64,000 bases of DNA from Brucella intermedia LMG 3301 (GTDB taxonomy: Bacteria > Pseudomonadota > Alphaproteobacteria > Rhizobiales > Rhizobiaceae). The position numbers and the translations under genes were made by a program. The notes under the pieces were generated by a model. That model was not told the origin of the DNA, ran no database searches, and worked only from the letters and a program-made list of their open reading frames with translations. Shown here piece by piece: positions 1 through 9,611 of the stretch (positions are counted from its first letter, which is position 1; every line of letters begins with the position of its first letter). Location of the stretch: the NCBI RefSeq assembly GCF_000182645.1, contig NZ_ACQA01000002.1, forward strand, positions 1,116,001 to 1,180,000, written 5' to 3'.

Positions 1-1
1 G

Positions 2-175
2 CGACGCAAGGCTGAAAGCGCCAAGGACTGGCGCAACGAAGGCACCGGCCTGGGCCTGCCGCTGACAAAAGCCATGGTGGAAGCAAATCGGGCGCAATTT
101 GCCATCGATTCCACTCCGGGACATGGAACGGTGGTCGAGATCGCCTTCCCGCCCACCCGCGTTCTGGCTGACTGA
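2..175 (+). CDS. Sensor histidine kinase, C-terminal end (partial)
   Basis: Only the last 57 residues are present; the gene begins before the window. The frame holds a G2-type ATP-lid motif, GTGLGLPL, at visible residues 14-21, followed by the usual strand-turn-strand of a HATPase_c domain (DSTPGHGTVVEIAFP) and a short tail. This is the ATP-binding end of a two-component kinase that would autophosphorylate a histidine upstream. The GTGLGLPLTKAMVEAN context resembles the DivJ/PleC/PdhS kinase group of Rhizobiales, but the sensor part is missing, so the exact kinase cannot be named. No T-rich terminator for this strand follows it. Confidence 0.85.
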   Translation, partial: RRKAESAKDWRNEGTGLGLPLTKAMVEANRAQFAIDSTPGHGTVVEIAFPPTRVLAD

Positions 176-577
176 GCCTCCTCAGCCCTTGCGCGGGCAA
201 AAAAAAGCGCCGGACGAACCGGCGCTATCGGAATCTCAGAGACAAAAGGACACAAAAGCAATTCGCAACGGAGCACCGGAAACGGCAGCTCGATCATCAC
301 TCAGGTGTTGCCCTCCTTATCGCGTGAAGCCGGTTAACAAGGGCTTAAATTCCCCGTTTCGGGTTTACGCCTTGGTAGCCTCTGTAAAATCAGGGTTAAT
401 TTCCGCGCAGCAATTGATTAACCAATTGGCCTTTGCCCCCTCCTTCACCTGGCGAAACAAATCAGAGCGTACTCTATCTCTTTGTTTTCGCCGCATTTAT
501 GCAGCATCCCATCTTTCCATTTGACTGAAAAATACTCTAGTTTACACCGTAACCTTGTTTCACTGATTGGATGGTTG
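176..577. other. Intergenic region, no convincing gene
   Basis: About 400 bases between the kinase tail and the AsmA-like gene. Apart from the minus-strand terminator hairpin near its left end I see no protein-like frame. The right part is AT-rich and probably carries the promoter of the AsmA-like gene. The minus strand upstream of the hairpin could encode a short transcript. Confidence 0.5.
199..226 (-). terminator. Intrinsic terminator oriented to the minus strand
   Basis: An 8-bp perfect stem (AGCGCCGG, 5-nt loop, CCGGCGCT) spans 206-226. The A-run at 199-206 becomes a U-run only when read on the minus strand; there is no T-run on the plus side. As drawn it stops transcription coming from the right on the minus strand, although no minus-strand gene is evident there. 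Confidence 0.6.
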
Positions 578-2531
578 ATGCGCTGGCCCCGATTTACGCG
601 CCTCATAATTGCGCTCGTCATTCTCTGCGCCGCGGCTGCAGCAACCTTGCTGGCTGTGGTGCCTTTCATCGTTTCCACCGATGCCATCCGTATCCGCGTT
701 GCTCAGGAAATCAGCGCCTGGACTGGTTACAGCGTTGAACTCAAGCAGGCGCCCCGCCTGAAGGTATTCCCTGTTTTGCGCGCCTCCCTGAACGGCGTGA
801 CGCTCAGCAAGCTCACCGATCAGGGCCAGAAGCCGCTCATGAGCGCGGACCGCATCGATGTCGAGCTTTCACCGCTCGATGCCATCATGGGGCATATCTC
901 GTTTTCCGAAACGCAGATCGTCCGCCCCCATGTAAACCTCGACGGGCCGGTTTCGAATTTCTCGCAACTCCTTGACGCCATCGCCAATTCCAACGGGCGC
1001 CTTGGCACCGCTATCCGCGCGCAGCGCGCATTGCAGCAAAGCGGTTCCGGCGACAATGCGCTGGCCGCGCAGCAGGCCTCGCAGCCCTTTGGCCGCGTCG
1101 TGGTTCGCGACGGAACGATTGCCTTCAACCGGCCGGGCAGCGAGCCGGAAATCACCAGCGACGAGCAGATCACCAATGTCAGCGCAACATTGGAATGGCC
1201 GCGCACATCCAGCGCCGCGACGCTGAAGGGCAGCGCCAAATGGCGTGACGAGACTTCACAGTTCAGCCTGACTGCCGCGCAGGCGTTGCCGCTGCTGGCA
1301 GGCGGCACATCGGATGTGACCGCGAGCCTCACCGCCAATCCGTTGAGCCTCACCTTTCAGGGCAAGGCAAATATCTCCAAGGATCGTTTTTTCGAAGGCG
1401 CGCTGACTGCAAAAACGCCCTCGCTCAGCGGCGCGGTGCGCTGGCTTAGCCTGCCCGCCTATCGCGGGCAGTGCAGAGATCGGCGCGTTTTCGCTGGAAT
1501 CCACCATCACCGCGACACCGAAGCGGCTCAAATTTGCTGACGTGGAAATGACCGCCAATGACAGCCCGGCCAAGGGCGTGATCGAAATCGGTCTGGAGCA
1601 GGCACAACCGGCAGTGACCGGCACCCTGGCCTTCGACAAGCTGGACCTTCGCCGCCTGTTTTCGGCCTTCATTCCGCTTCCCGACAGCGCCGCGCGTTCG
1701 CCGAGCGAGCGCGACAATGCCGACCGGGAACTGGTCGACACAAGCTTCATCGACCGCGCGGAGGTCGACCTTCGTCTTTCGGCGCAGAACGCCACGGCGG
1801 GACCGGTCAACATGACGGGCGTGGCCGCTGCCGTGCAGATACGCGGTGGCCGTGCCATATTTGACATCGGCGACGCCAAGGCCTTCAACGGCATCATGCA
1901 GGCCAATGTCCAGATCGTGCGCGACCTGAAAAGCGCGAGCGGCGAATTGCGCTTCAACGCTTCGGATATCGACAGCTCGCAGTTCTTCACCGCAATGGGC
2001 TTCGAGAAGCCTTTCGTGAGCGGCAAGGGCAATGTTTCCCTGTTCATGAAAGGCCCGGCCAATCGCTGGTCCGGCCTTTTGACCAATGCGCAGGGCAATG
2101 TTACCATACAGCTCAACAATGGCCAGATGCAGGGCTTTGCCGTGCAGGATTTTCTCTCCAAGGCCCAAAGCCAGCGTTTTTTCGCGCTTGAACGCAAGGA
2201 GAATGTTGCGCTTGCCTTCAATCGTCTGGATGTGAAGGCCAATCTTTCCGACGGCGTGGCGACGCTGGAAAATGCGCGCCTCGACACATCCGACGGGACG
2301 CTGACACTGGCAGGCATCGTGCCTTTCGTGGATCGCAGCCTGGCGCTGAGCGGCGAGGTCGTCTTCCCCAACGGCCAGCCGCAACAACAGCAACAGGAAG
2401 GCGGCACCGACGGCCAGAACAGCCAGCCGCCTGCCGAAGCCCCGCCCGCAAAGCCGCCGCTCAATTTCTTTGTCGGCGGCTCGTGGGACAGGCCCTTCAT
2501 CTCACCGTCCTCGCCGGGAATGGGGCAATAA
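578..2531 (+). pseudogene. AsmA-family protein, frameshifted
   Basis: Two consecutive frames together form one AsmA-like protein of about 650 residues. The start at 578 gives MRWPRFTRL followed by one hydrophobic anchor (residues about 8-32), then the long beta-rich periplasmic domain typical of AsmA/YhdP proteins, which are linked to outer-membrane and phospholipid homeostasis. The C-terminus is Gln/Pro-rich and ends WDRPFISPSSPGMGQ, as in rhizobial AsmA homologues. The frame breaks at GGG 1466-1468: removing one G restores YRGSAEIGAFSLES and joins both halves. The full span is one base longer than a multiple of three, as expected for a single inserted base. It may be a true pseudogene, a phase-variable run or a sequencing error. 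Confidence 0.8.
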
Positions 2532-2657
2532 TCCGGTTCCTGCATGCGGGGCGCGCTTACGTCTTTCGGTGATGCGGGCCATCCGAAGGCCCGAATTGAC
2601 CGAAGGACCCATGGCCCGCAAAGTCGGTTCCCTCACTAAAAGCAGGGGATCGCGCTC

Positions 2658-3764
2658 GTGCCGATACATACCCAGCCGGGACGCTATCCCGAACTTGATG
2701 CGTTGCGCGGACTGGCAGCGACCGTCGTCCTGATGCGGCATTTCGTGAACATCTGGCCCTATGATGCCATGGGGCCATACTTTTTCATTCTGCTGCGATC
2801 CCCGTTGCGGTTCTTTTTTGCCGCTCATGAAGCAGTCCTGCTCTTCTTCCTGTTGAGCGGCTTCGTTCTCACGCTGCCTTTCATGAACCATGCGCCATCT
2901 TATCCAGCCTATCTTATCCGACGCACCTGCCGCATATATCTGCCCTATCTCGTTGCGCTTTCGCTCGCGCTTGTCGGCGCCCTGTTTCTGAACGGGCCAA
3001 TCCCGCAGCTCAGCAACTGGTTCAACCTCACATGGACCACACCGGTGACGCCGCAAACGATCGCGCAGCATCTGCTGTTCATCGGCGCCTATCCCAATGG
3101 CGAAGTGAACACGGCTTTCTGGTCGCTGGTTTACGAGATGCGGATATCCATCATATTTCCCCTGCTCTTCGCCCTCACCATCGCATTAAGGCCAACAACG
3201 GCCATTGTGGTTGCTTTCGGGCTTTCCATTCTCGCAAATGGCCTTCGATCCGATCCCTATACGGGCGGCTGGTGGATAACCGTGCATTTTGCGAGCTTCT
3301 TCCTGCTGGGCAGCCTGATGGCGCAGAACCTGCCTGCCATTCAAAGCTTCTACCGGCGGCTATCAAACCGGATGGCGATCGCGATCAATATCCTGGCTCT
3401 GATACTCGTCACCTATGGAGCCGGGCCGCCCATGCTCAAAAGCTGGCTCGGAGACCTGACGGACTGGGCGACGATCACAGGGCTGGTATGGGTCATGGTG
3501 CTTGCGGTTTCCAGCGACACGTTGCGCCGCTTCCTGCTCCTGCCCCTGCCGCAATTTCTGGGCCGCATTTCCTACAGCCTCTATCTCGTCCATGCGACCG
3601 TGCTTTTTGCGCTCGTACATCTGTTTTACGGGCATGTCGCGCTGATCGCGCTGCTGCCGGCCTATCTTGTGCTGAGCGTGGGCGTTGCTACGCTGATGCA
3701 CCGCTATATCGAATTGCCGACCATGGCACGGGGCAAACTTCTCGCGGCGCGGTTTGCCTACTGA
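2658..3764 (+). CDS. Acyltransferase 3 family membrane protein
   Basis: A 368-residue integral membrane protein opening with PELDALRGLAATVVLMRHF, the signature start of the OafA/YrhL/NodX acyltransferase-3 family, and about ten hydrophobic segments. Such enzymes move acetyl, succinyl or similar groups from the cytoplasmic side onto extracytoplasmic sugars such as LPS O-antigen, glucans or exopolysaccharide. The start is GTG at 2658 with AGGGGA about 8 bases upstream; the frame is intact to a family-typical length. It ends 27 bases from the convergent potI. The substrate cannot be deduced from context. Confidence 0.85.
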   Translation: MPIHTQPGRYPELDALRGLAATVVLMRHFVNIWPYDAMGPYFFILLRSPLRFFFAAHEAVLLFFLLSGFVLTLPFMNHAPSYPAYLIRRTCRIYLPYLVALSLALVGALFLNGPIPQLSNWFNLTWTTPVTPQTIAQHLLFIGAYPNGEVNTAFWSLVYEMRISIIFPLLFALTIALRPTTAIVVAFGLSILANGLRSDPYTGGWWITVHFASFFLLGSLMAQNLPAIQSFYRRLSNRMAIAINILALILVTYGAGPPMLKSWLGDLTDWATITGLVWVMVLAVSSDTLRRFLLLPLPQFLGRISYSLYLVHATVLFALVHLFYGHVALIALLPAYLVLSVGVATLMHRYIELPTMARGKLLAARFAY

Positions 3765-3791
3765 CCGGAAACGGCCAGCAGGCAGACCCCA

Positions 3792-4613
3792 TTACCCGAG
3801 GCGGAATGCTGCCTGCTCATCGCGGCGGCGCTGCACTTCGCGGCGCTTGTTGACGATGGATGCGACGATGACGCCGGTGGTGACCAGCGCGATCAGGATC
3901 GTACAGATCGCATTGATTTCCGGTGTTACACCCCGCCGCATCTGGCTGTAGATTTTCATCGGCAAGGTGCTTGCGCTCGGGCCGGAGGCGAAGCTTGCGA
4001 TCACCAGATCGTCGAGCGAAAGCGTGAAAGCCAGCATCCAGCCGGAAACCACGGCGGGGAGGATCACCGGCAACGTCACCTTCATGAAAGTCGTGACCGG
4101 CGGTGCGCCGAGGTCCATGGCCGCTTCCTCCAGCGAGCGATCGAAGCTCACCAGACGCGACTGCACGACGACTGCCACGAAACACATGGCAAAGGTGATA
4201 TGGGCCAGGACAATCGTCCAGAAGCCGCGGTCGAAATTCATCGCCACGAACAACAGCAGTAGCGAAAGGCCGGTGATGACGTCCGGCATGACAAGCGGCG
4301 CATAGACCATGCCCGAAAACAGGATACGTCCGCGAAAACGCGTATAGCGCGTCAGCGCCAGCGCGGCGAGCGTGCCGAGCACGGTTGCGACGGTCGCTGA
4401 AAGAAACGCGATGCGCAGCGTTATCCATGCTGCCGCCATCAGCGATTCATTATTCAGAAGCCCCCGATACCATTTGGTGGAAAAGCCAGCCCAGACAGTC
4501 ACCAATTGCGATTCATTAAACGAAAAGATCACAAGGATAACGATCGGCAGATACAGGAATGCAAAGCCGAGCACGACAGACGCAATATTGAAACGCGACC
4601 AATTGCTATTCAT
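3792..4613 (-). CDS. potI: Polyamine ABC transporter permease PotI
   Basis: A 273-residue inner-membrane permease with six hydrophobic segments and the cytoplasmic EAA loop (EEAAMDLGAPPVTTFMKVTL) that docks on the ATPase. Sequence style and the position as last gene of a potF-potG-potH-potI cluster identify it as the second permease of a putrescine/spermidine importer. It starts 3 bases after the potH stop, so translation is probably coupled. The C-terminus is basic (NKRREVQRRRDEQ). It forms the membrane channel with PotH. Confidence 0.92.
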   Translation of the reverse strand: MNSNWSRFNIASVVLGFAFLYLPIVILVIFSFNESQLVTVWAGFSTKWYRGLLNNESLMAAAWITLRIAFLSATVATVLGTLAALALTRYTRFRGRILFSGMVYAPLVMPDVITGLSLLLLFVAMNFDRGFWTIVLAHITFAMCFVAVVVQSRLVSFDRSLEEAAMDLGAPPVTTFMKVTLPVILPAVVSGWMLAFTLSLDDLVIASFASGPSASTLPMKIYSQMRRGVTPEINAICTILIALVTTGVIVASIVNKRREVQRRRDEQAAFRLG

Positions 4614-4616
4614 GGT

Positions 4617-5528
4617 CTATTTCCCCTTTTCCTGCGCACGTGCCTGAACTTGCTGGAATATGACGATCGGAATGATCAGGATGACCAGAAGGACGACCGC
4701 CACCGCAGAGGCCACGGCCCAGTCACGGTTGGAGAAGAATTCGTTCCAGATCGTCTTGCCTATCATGAGCGTTTCAGACCCGCCCAGCACGTCCGGGATC
4801 ACAAATTCGCCGATGGCAGGAATGAACACCAGGAAGCAGCCCGCCAGCACACCCGCAAGCGACAGTGGGAAGGTAATTTTCCAGAAGGCGGAAAATGGTG
4901 TGCAGCCCAGATCCTGCGCCGCCTCGATCAGCGAATAGTCCATCTTTTCCAGCGACGAATAGATCGGGAGCACCATGAAAGGCAGATAGGAATAGACGAT
5001 ACCGATAAAGACCGCCGTATCCGTATTCAGAATAGTCAGCGGCGTATCGATAATATTGAGCCACATCAGAAACTGGTTGAGCAGTCCTTCCGGCTTCAAA
5101 ATGCCGATCCACGCATAGACGCGGATCAGAAACGATGTCCAGAACGGCAGGATCACCATCATCAAAAGCGTCGGGCGGATCGTCGTCGGCGCACGCGCAA
5201 TGCCGTAGGCCATCGGATAGGCCACCAGCAAAGTCAGGAAGGTTGAAATCGCCGCGATGCGGACACTCGACAGATAGGCCTTGTAATAAAGCGGATCGTC
5301 GAGCAGCCAGAGATAATTGTCGAAGGACAGCTGTTTGATCTTCGCCCAGTTCGCGGCAAGCCCCTCAGCGATCCCAAAGGTTGGAACATAAGGCGGGATC
5401 GACATCGCGACCTGCGACAGCGAGATCTTGAAGACGATGAAGAACGGGACGAGGAAGAATACCAGCAGCCAGAGATAAGGCACCGCGATGACGAGACGGC
5501 TGGCAATGGAAGCAATCAGCTTCTGCAT
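4617..5528 (-). CDS. potH: Polyamine ABC transporter permease PotH
   Basis: First permease of the polyamine importer, 303 residues, six hydrophobic segments, EAA loop IEAAQDLGCTPFSAFWKITF near residues 200-220. I chose ATG at 5528 (MQKLIASIASRL) because it lies 10 bases past the potG stop and has GAGGAT at the right distance. A longer frame upstream would overlap potG and has no support. It heterodimerises with PotI and is powered by PotG. Confidence 0.92.
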   Translation of the reverse strand: MQKLIASIASRLVIAVPYLWLLVFFLVPFFIVFKISLSQVAMSIPPYVPTFGIAEGLAANWAKIKQLSFDNYLWLLDDPLYYKAYLSSVRIAAISTFLTLLVAYPMAYGIARAPTTIRPTLLMMVILPFWTSFLIRVYAWIGILKPEGLLNQFLMWLNIIDTPLTILNTDTAVFIGIVYSYLPFMVLPIYSSLEKMDYSLIEAAQDLGCTPFSAFWKITFPLSLAGVLAGCFLVFIPAIGEFVIPDVLGGSETLMIGKTIWNEFFSNRDWAVASAVAVVLLVILIIPIVIFQQVQARAQEKGK

Positions 5529-5538
5529 GGGGCAATCC

Positions 5539-6684
5539 TCACGCTGTGAGCACCAGACCGGCGTCGGTATCGAAGGAAACCCAGACGCGCTCGTCATAGG
5601 TCAGCGGATTTTCGGTCCTGCGCACGGCATTGAGGCTCGCGGCCTTGATCGTGCGGCCATTGTCCAGCCGCACATGGAACACCGTCATGTCGCCGAAATA
5701 GGCGATATCCCAAAGCTCGCCTTCCACCGCGTTTATCGAAGCATCGTCCGGCTTTTCGCGCGTGATCCGCGTCTTTTCGGGACGCACCGCATACCAGACC
5801 TTCTGGCCCGGATTGAGTTCTTCGCGGGTTTCCGTCTGGATATGAAAGCCGAATTTTTCCGTGGCGATCTCAGCCTCGCCATTGGCGGCTTTCACCACCT
5901 CGCCCTCGATGATGTTCACATTGCCGATGAAGTCGGCCACGAATTTGGAGCGCGGCGCTTCATAGACTTCCGCAGGCGTCGCCACCTGCTTGATGCGCCC
6001 CTTGTCCATGACCGCGATGCGGTCGGCCATGGTCATCGCCTCTTCCTGATCGTGGGTGACGACCATGAAGGTCATGCCGAGCTTGACCTGCAGATCCATC
6101 AGCTCGAACTGGGTCTGCTCGCGCAGTTTTTTGTCCAGCGCACCAAGCGGTTCGTCCAGCAGCAGCACCTTCGGGCGCTTGGCGACAGAGCGGGCGAGCG
6201 CCACGCGCTGGCGCTGGCCGCCGGAAAGCTGATGCGGCTTGCGCTTGCCATATTGCTCAAGCTTCACGAGCTTCAGCATTTCGGCCACGCGCGCATCGAT
6301 TTCCGATTTCGCCATGCCGTCCTGTTTCAGGCCGAAGGCGATATTCTTCTCGACCGTCATATGGGGGAACAGCGCATAGGACTGAAACATCATGTTGACC
6401 GGGCGCTTGTAGGGCGGAATGCCGCGCATGTCCTGACCGTCCAGCGTGATGCGGCCCGATGTCGGCTCCTCGAAGCCCGCCAGCATGCGCATCAGCGTGG
6501 TCTTGCCGCAGCCCGAAGCGCCAAGCAGCGCAAAAAACTCGCGATTGAAAACATTGAGCGACAGATCATCGACGGCGGTGAAGTCGCCGAAAATCTTCGT
6601 CACATTTTCAAAAGAAATGAAGGGCTTGGCCGCAGGGTCGTTCCAAGGCGCAAACTTGCGGCGAAAACTGCCAAAAGATTCCAT
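5539..6684 (-). CDS. potG: Polyamine ABC transporter ATP-binding protein PotG
   Basis: A 381-residue ATPase with Walker A GASGCGKTT (about residue 53), signature LSGGQRQRVALARS, Walker B VLLLDEP and switch THDQEEAMTMADR, then a C-terminal TOBE-type domain (roughly 260-381). It has the PotA/PotG length and an N-terminal extension (FRRKFAPWNDP) typical of PotG. It energises polyamine import through PotHI. A 120-base gap separates it from potF; that gap contains a CCTGCC/GGCAGG hairpin (6788-6802) just after the potF stop, a common way to keep the binding protein more abundant than the rest. Confidence 0.93.
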   Translation of the reverse strand: MESFGSFRRKFAPWNDPAAKPFISFENVTKIFGDFTAVDDLSLNVFNREFFALLGASGCGKTTLMRMLAGFEEPTSGRITLDGQDMRGIPPYKRPVNMMFQSYALFPHMTVEKNIAFGLKQDGMAKSEIDARVAEMLKLVKLEQYGKRKPHQLSGGQRQRVALARSVAKRPKVLLLDEPLGALDKKLREQTQFELMDLQVKLGMTFMVVTHDQEEAMTMADRIAVMDKGRIKQVATPAEVYEAPRSKFVADFIGNVNIIEGEVVKAANGEAEIATEKFGFHIQTETREELNPGQKVWYAVRPEKTRITREKPDDASINAVEGELWDIAYFGDMTVFHVRLDNGRTIKAASLNAVRRTENPLTYDERVWVSFDTDAGLVLTA

Positions 6685-6804
6685 TCCGTTCCCCTATAAG
6701 CCTGCCGGAACCTGCATGAATATGCTGTTACAAGATTGAAAGCGGCCCCCTGATAAACAGCGAGCCGCTCTTCACGATTTTACCGGGCCTGCCCTCGGCA
6801 GGGA

Positions 6805-7911
6805 TTACTGGCCTGTGACGATCTTGGTCCAGGCGCGGGTCACCACGCGCTGGGTCTTGGTGTCGTAAGGCGTCGGCACGAAGAGTTTCTTCATGACTTC
6901 CTCGGTCGGATAGATTTCCGGATCGTCAAGGATTTCCTTTTCGATGAACTCCTGCGAAGCCTTGTTGCCGTTGGCATAGAACACATAGTTCGAAGCCTTG
7001 GCGGCCACTTCCGGGCGCATCATGTAGTTCATGAATTCAAGCGCTTCCGGCACATGCTTGGCGTCAGCCGGGATCGCCATCTGGTCGAACCACATCAGCG
7101 CGCCTTCCTTCGGGATCGAATAGCCGATCTCGACGCCCTGCTTTGCCTTTTCGGCACGGTCGCGGGCCTGGAAGATATCACCCGAATAGCCGACGGCCAT
7201 GCAGATATCGCCATTGGCCAGTGCGTTGATATATTCCGACGAGTGGAACTTGCGGATGTTCGGGCGGATCTTGAGATAGAGATCCTGCGCCTTCTGCAAG
7301 TCGTCAGGCGATGGGGAATTCGGGTCGAGACCCAGATAGTTCAATGCCGGGCGCAGCATTTCGCTGGCGGAATCGAGCAGGTAGATGCCGCAATCCTTCA
7401 ACTTGGCCGACTGTTCCGGATCGAAAAGAACGGCCCATGAATCGATGGTGTCGGTGCCGAGCGCTTCCTTGATCTTGGCCTTGTTGTAGCCGATGCCGGT
7501 CGTGCCCCACATGTAGTTCACGGAATATTCGTTGCCCGGATCGTAGGTTGCCGCGCGGGTCGAAATTTCGTCCCACATGTTCTTGAGGTTCGGCAGCTTG
7601 TCCTTGTCGAGCTTCAGGAACACGCCTGCGGGAATCTGACGGCCAAGGAATTCGCCCGATGGCACCACGAGGTCATAGCCGCTGCCGCCAGCCAGAAGCT
7701 TCGTTTCCAGAATTTCGTTGGAGTCGTAAACGTCGTAGACGACCTTGATCCCGGTTTCCTTGGTGAAGTCCTTGAGGATGGAGTCGTCGATATAATCCGA
7801 CCAGTTATAGATATTGACCACCCGCTCCTGCGCGCTCGCGGAAAATGTGGCAGCTGCGACAAGGCCCGTCACGACGGTCGTTGCCAGAAGGAAGGATTTA
7901 ATCCCCATCAT
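6805..7911 (-). CDS. potF: Polyamine ABC transporter substrate-binding protein PotF
   Basis: Periplasmic binding protein of the SBP family 1 polyamine group. The start is ATG at 7911 or the adjacent ATG at 7908 (MGIKSFLL), set by GGAG a few bases upstream, giving 368 or 367 residues. A Sec signal peptide (hydrophobic stretch then FSASAQE) precedes the mature sequence RVVNIYNWSDYID, a hallmark of PotF/PotD/SpuD proteins in which the WSDY region lines the putrescine pocket. It heads potFGHI. A TTGACG box on the minus strand at 7999-8004 could be the -35 of its promoter. Substrate preference (putrescine or spermidine) is inferred. Confidence 0.93.
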   Translation of the reverse strand: MMGIKSFLLATTVVTGLVAAATFSASAQERVVNIYNWSDYIDDSILKDFTKETGIKVVYDVYDSNEILETKLLAGGSGYDLVVPSGEFLGRQIPAGVFLKLDKDKLPNLKNMWDEISTRAATYDPGNEYSVNYMWGTTGIGYNKAKIKEALGTDTIDSWAVLFDPEQSAKLKDCGIYLLDSASEMLRPALNYLGLDPNSPSPDDLQKAQDLYLKIRPNIRKFHSSEYINALANGDICMAVGYSGDIFQARDRAEKAKQGVEIGYSIPKEGALMWFDQMAIPADAKHVPEALEFMNYMMRPEVAAKASNYVFYANGNKASQEFIEKEILDDPEIYPTEEVMKKLFVPTPYDTKTQRVVTRAWTKIVTGQ

Positions 7912-8136
7912 TTGCTCCAATCTGCACAATAAATTCCGGTGCAGGTTCAAGGTGGATATACGGTTTCTTTATTGCACTTTTTTAGATTGCGCCGCGTTCG
8001 TCAACAGGGTCGTGACAGGACGAACATAAAAATTGCATCGCAGCCCCCGCCCCAACCCTAGGGCAAGGAGATTTGGGCTGTGCTGAGTCGAAAATGGTGG
8101 GGCTTGAGAACCGGAGCGGAGCGTACTTTTGGGTAC

Positions 8137-8175
8137 ATGAGCACCGGAAGCGAAAAGTCACGCCATTTGCAGGCC
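8137..8175. repeat. 39-bp intergenic repeat, copy 1
   Basis: This 39-base stretch (ATGAGCACCGGAAGCG...GCCATTTGCAGGCC) recurs at 27878-27916 with 35 of 39 bases identical. Each copy lies 16-24 bases beyond the stop of a minus-strand gene. The upstream bases 8038-8136 contain nothing coding; the stretch from 7912 is the potF promoter region. Confidence 0.75.
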
Positions 8176-8198
8176 AGCAAAGCCGAAATATCGCGCCC

Positions 8199-9611
8199 CT
8201 ACTGGAAGTCGAAGGCAGATAATCCCGCCACCATCTCGTCCAGCCCGAGCGGTCGGGTCAGCGGCGGCTCGGCGCGGGTGATGCAGCCCTGTCTTTCGCA
8301 GAGACGACAGGCGGAGCCGATCTCCGTATTGCCGGCCTTTGAAAGCGACGCGCCATAGACTGTGTCGGCGCCGGCTTCCAGCGCACAGCCAAGCAGCAGC
8401 GCGGTGCGGCGCGGACGCTCGCTGAATGCACCCTGCGGCCCTTCCAGAGTGCGGGCAATTGTCAGAAAGGCCGAGCCGTCCGGCAGTTCCACCGGCTCGA
8501 CCAGCACCTGGCCTGCCTGGGCAAAAGCTGCATAGACCGGTAGCTTGGGACACTGCCCGCCGAACCGGGTCGGAAAACCTTCCGCACCCGCAACCCGCAG
8601 GCGGTTGCCCGCATGGTCGATTTCCATCACGAAGAAGGGCAGCGCACTCGCACCTTGACGCTGCAAACTGGTCAGCCGGTTTGCCGCCTGCTGGAACGAG
8701 ACCCCGAAGCGCGTGCGCAGCACGTCAACATCATAACGGGCCCGCACGGCTGCATCGCGAAACTGGCGGTAGGGCATCATCAGGGCCTGCGCCGCATAAC
8801 GCGCCAGCTCGAACCGCGCGATGCGCTTCGCCTCGCCCGATGACAGTTTCAAGCCTTCCGTTTCAGCACCAATCACCACGTGCATGCGGACAAGTGCTGC
8901 CTCCATGGCGATTTCCTGCAACTGATCGAAGGGCGACAGGCGCTCGGAAATGAAAAGCCGCTGCGAATGCCGGTCATAGCGCCTGCGCCAGTTCGGCATT
9001 GTGGCAACCGGCAGCGTGCGAACCGTGATGCCGTGCTCGCGGCGCAGCCAATCCTTCAAGGCGCTCGACAAATCGCCGTCCGGTTTAAGCAGGGTGTAGA
9101 AACTCTCTGCCTCCTCCTCGATGCGCGGATAATGATTGACCCGCCGCGCCATCACATCGCGCACTTCATCGAGCGGCAGACGTGTGGCGGAAAGTTCCGC
9201 CCCGCTCCCCTCATGCGACAGCAATTGCGAAAGGTCGGACAGGCGCTGCTGCTGCTCGCGATAGGCGCGGTAAAGCTTCATGATGCCGACGGCGGCATTG
9301 GGCGCCGCCTCGCCGATCTCCACTAGTTCCTGATCGCCCGGCAGTTCGCCGGTCAAAAGCGGATCGGAAAACACTTCCTTAAGGCCCGTGATCGTGGAGC
9401 CGCTTTCAGCCTGGAGACTGTCGAGGTCGAGCTTGTAGACACTGGCAAGCTTTAAAAGAAGTTGCACCGTCAGCGGGCGCTGGTTGCGCTCGATCAGGTT
9501 CAGATAGGACGGCGAAATGCCGAGCGCCTCAGCCATCGCCGTCTGGGTCAAACCGCGTTCATTACGGATGCGCCTGATGCGCGGCCCGGCAAATATCTTG
9601 CGCTCGCTCAA
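8199..9611 (-). CDS. XRE-family short-chain fatty-acid metabolism regulator (ScfR/RamB type)
   Basis: A 470-residue regulator: N-terminal XRE helix-turn-helix (about residues 10-65, GLTQTAMAEALGISPSYLNL), a central IrrE/M78-like segment, and a C-terminal DUF2083-type domain with four cysteines in CRLCERQGC context that may bind metal. This architecture matches RamB, ScfR and PrpR-like controllers of the glyoxylate shunt and methylcitrate cycle. It is divergent from aceA with 235 bases between, so control of aceA, and perhaps of itself, in response to acyl-CoA status is the obvious inference. HTH placement and length are normal. Confidence 0.88.
   Translation of the reverse strand: MSERKIFAGPRIRRIRNERGLTQTAMAEALGISPSYLNLIERNQRPLTVQLLLKLASVYKLDLDSLQAESGSTITGLKEVFSDPLLTGELPGDQELVEIGEAAPNAAVGIMKLYRAYREQQQRLSDLSQLLSHEGSGAELSATRLPLDEVRDVMARRVNHYPRIEEEAESFYTLLKPDGDLSSALKDWLRREHGITVRTLPVATMPNWRRRYDRHSQRLFISERLSPFDQLQEIAMEAALVRMHVVIGAETEGLKLSSGEAKRIARFELARYAAQALMMPYRQFRDAAVRARYDVDVLRTRFGVSFQQAANRLTSLQRQGASALPFFVMEIDHAGNRLRVAGAEGFPTRFGGQCPKLPVYAAFAQAGQVLVEPVELPDGSAFLTIARTLEGPQGAFSERPRRTALLLGCALEAGADTVYGASLSKAGNTEIGSACRLCERQGCITRAEPPLTRPLGLDEMVAGLSAFDFQ

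Noticed and set aside
241..310. A minus-strand small frame after AAGGAGGG near 322 running through the terminator hairpin
   Set aside because: Spacing to the start is long, the frame continues antisense into the kinase gene and the hairpin lies inside it. More likely a non-coding transcript, if any.
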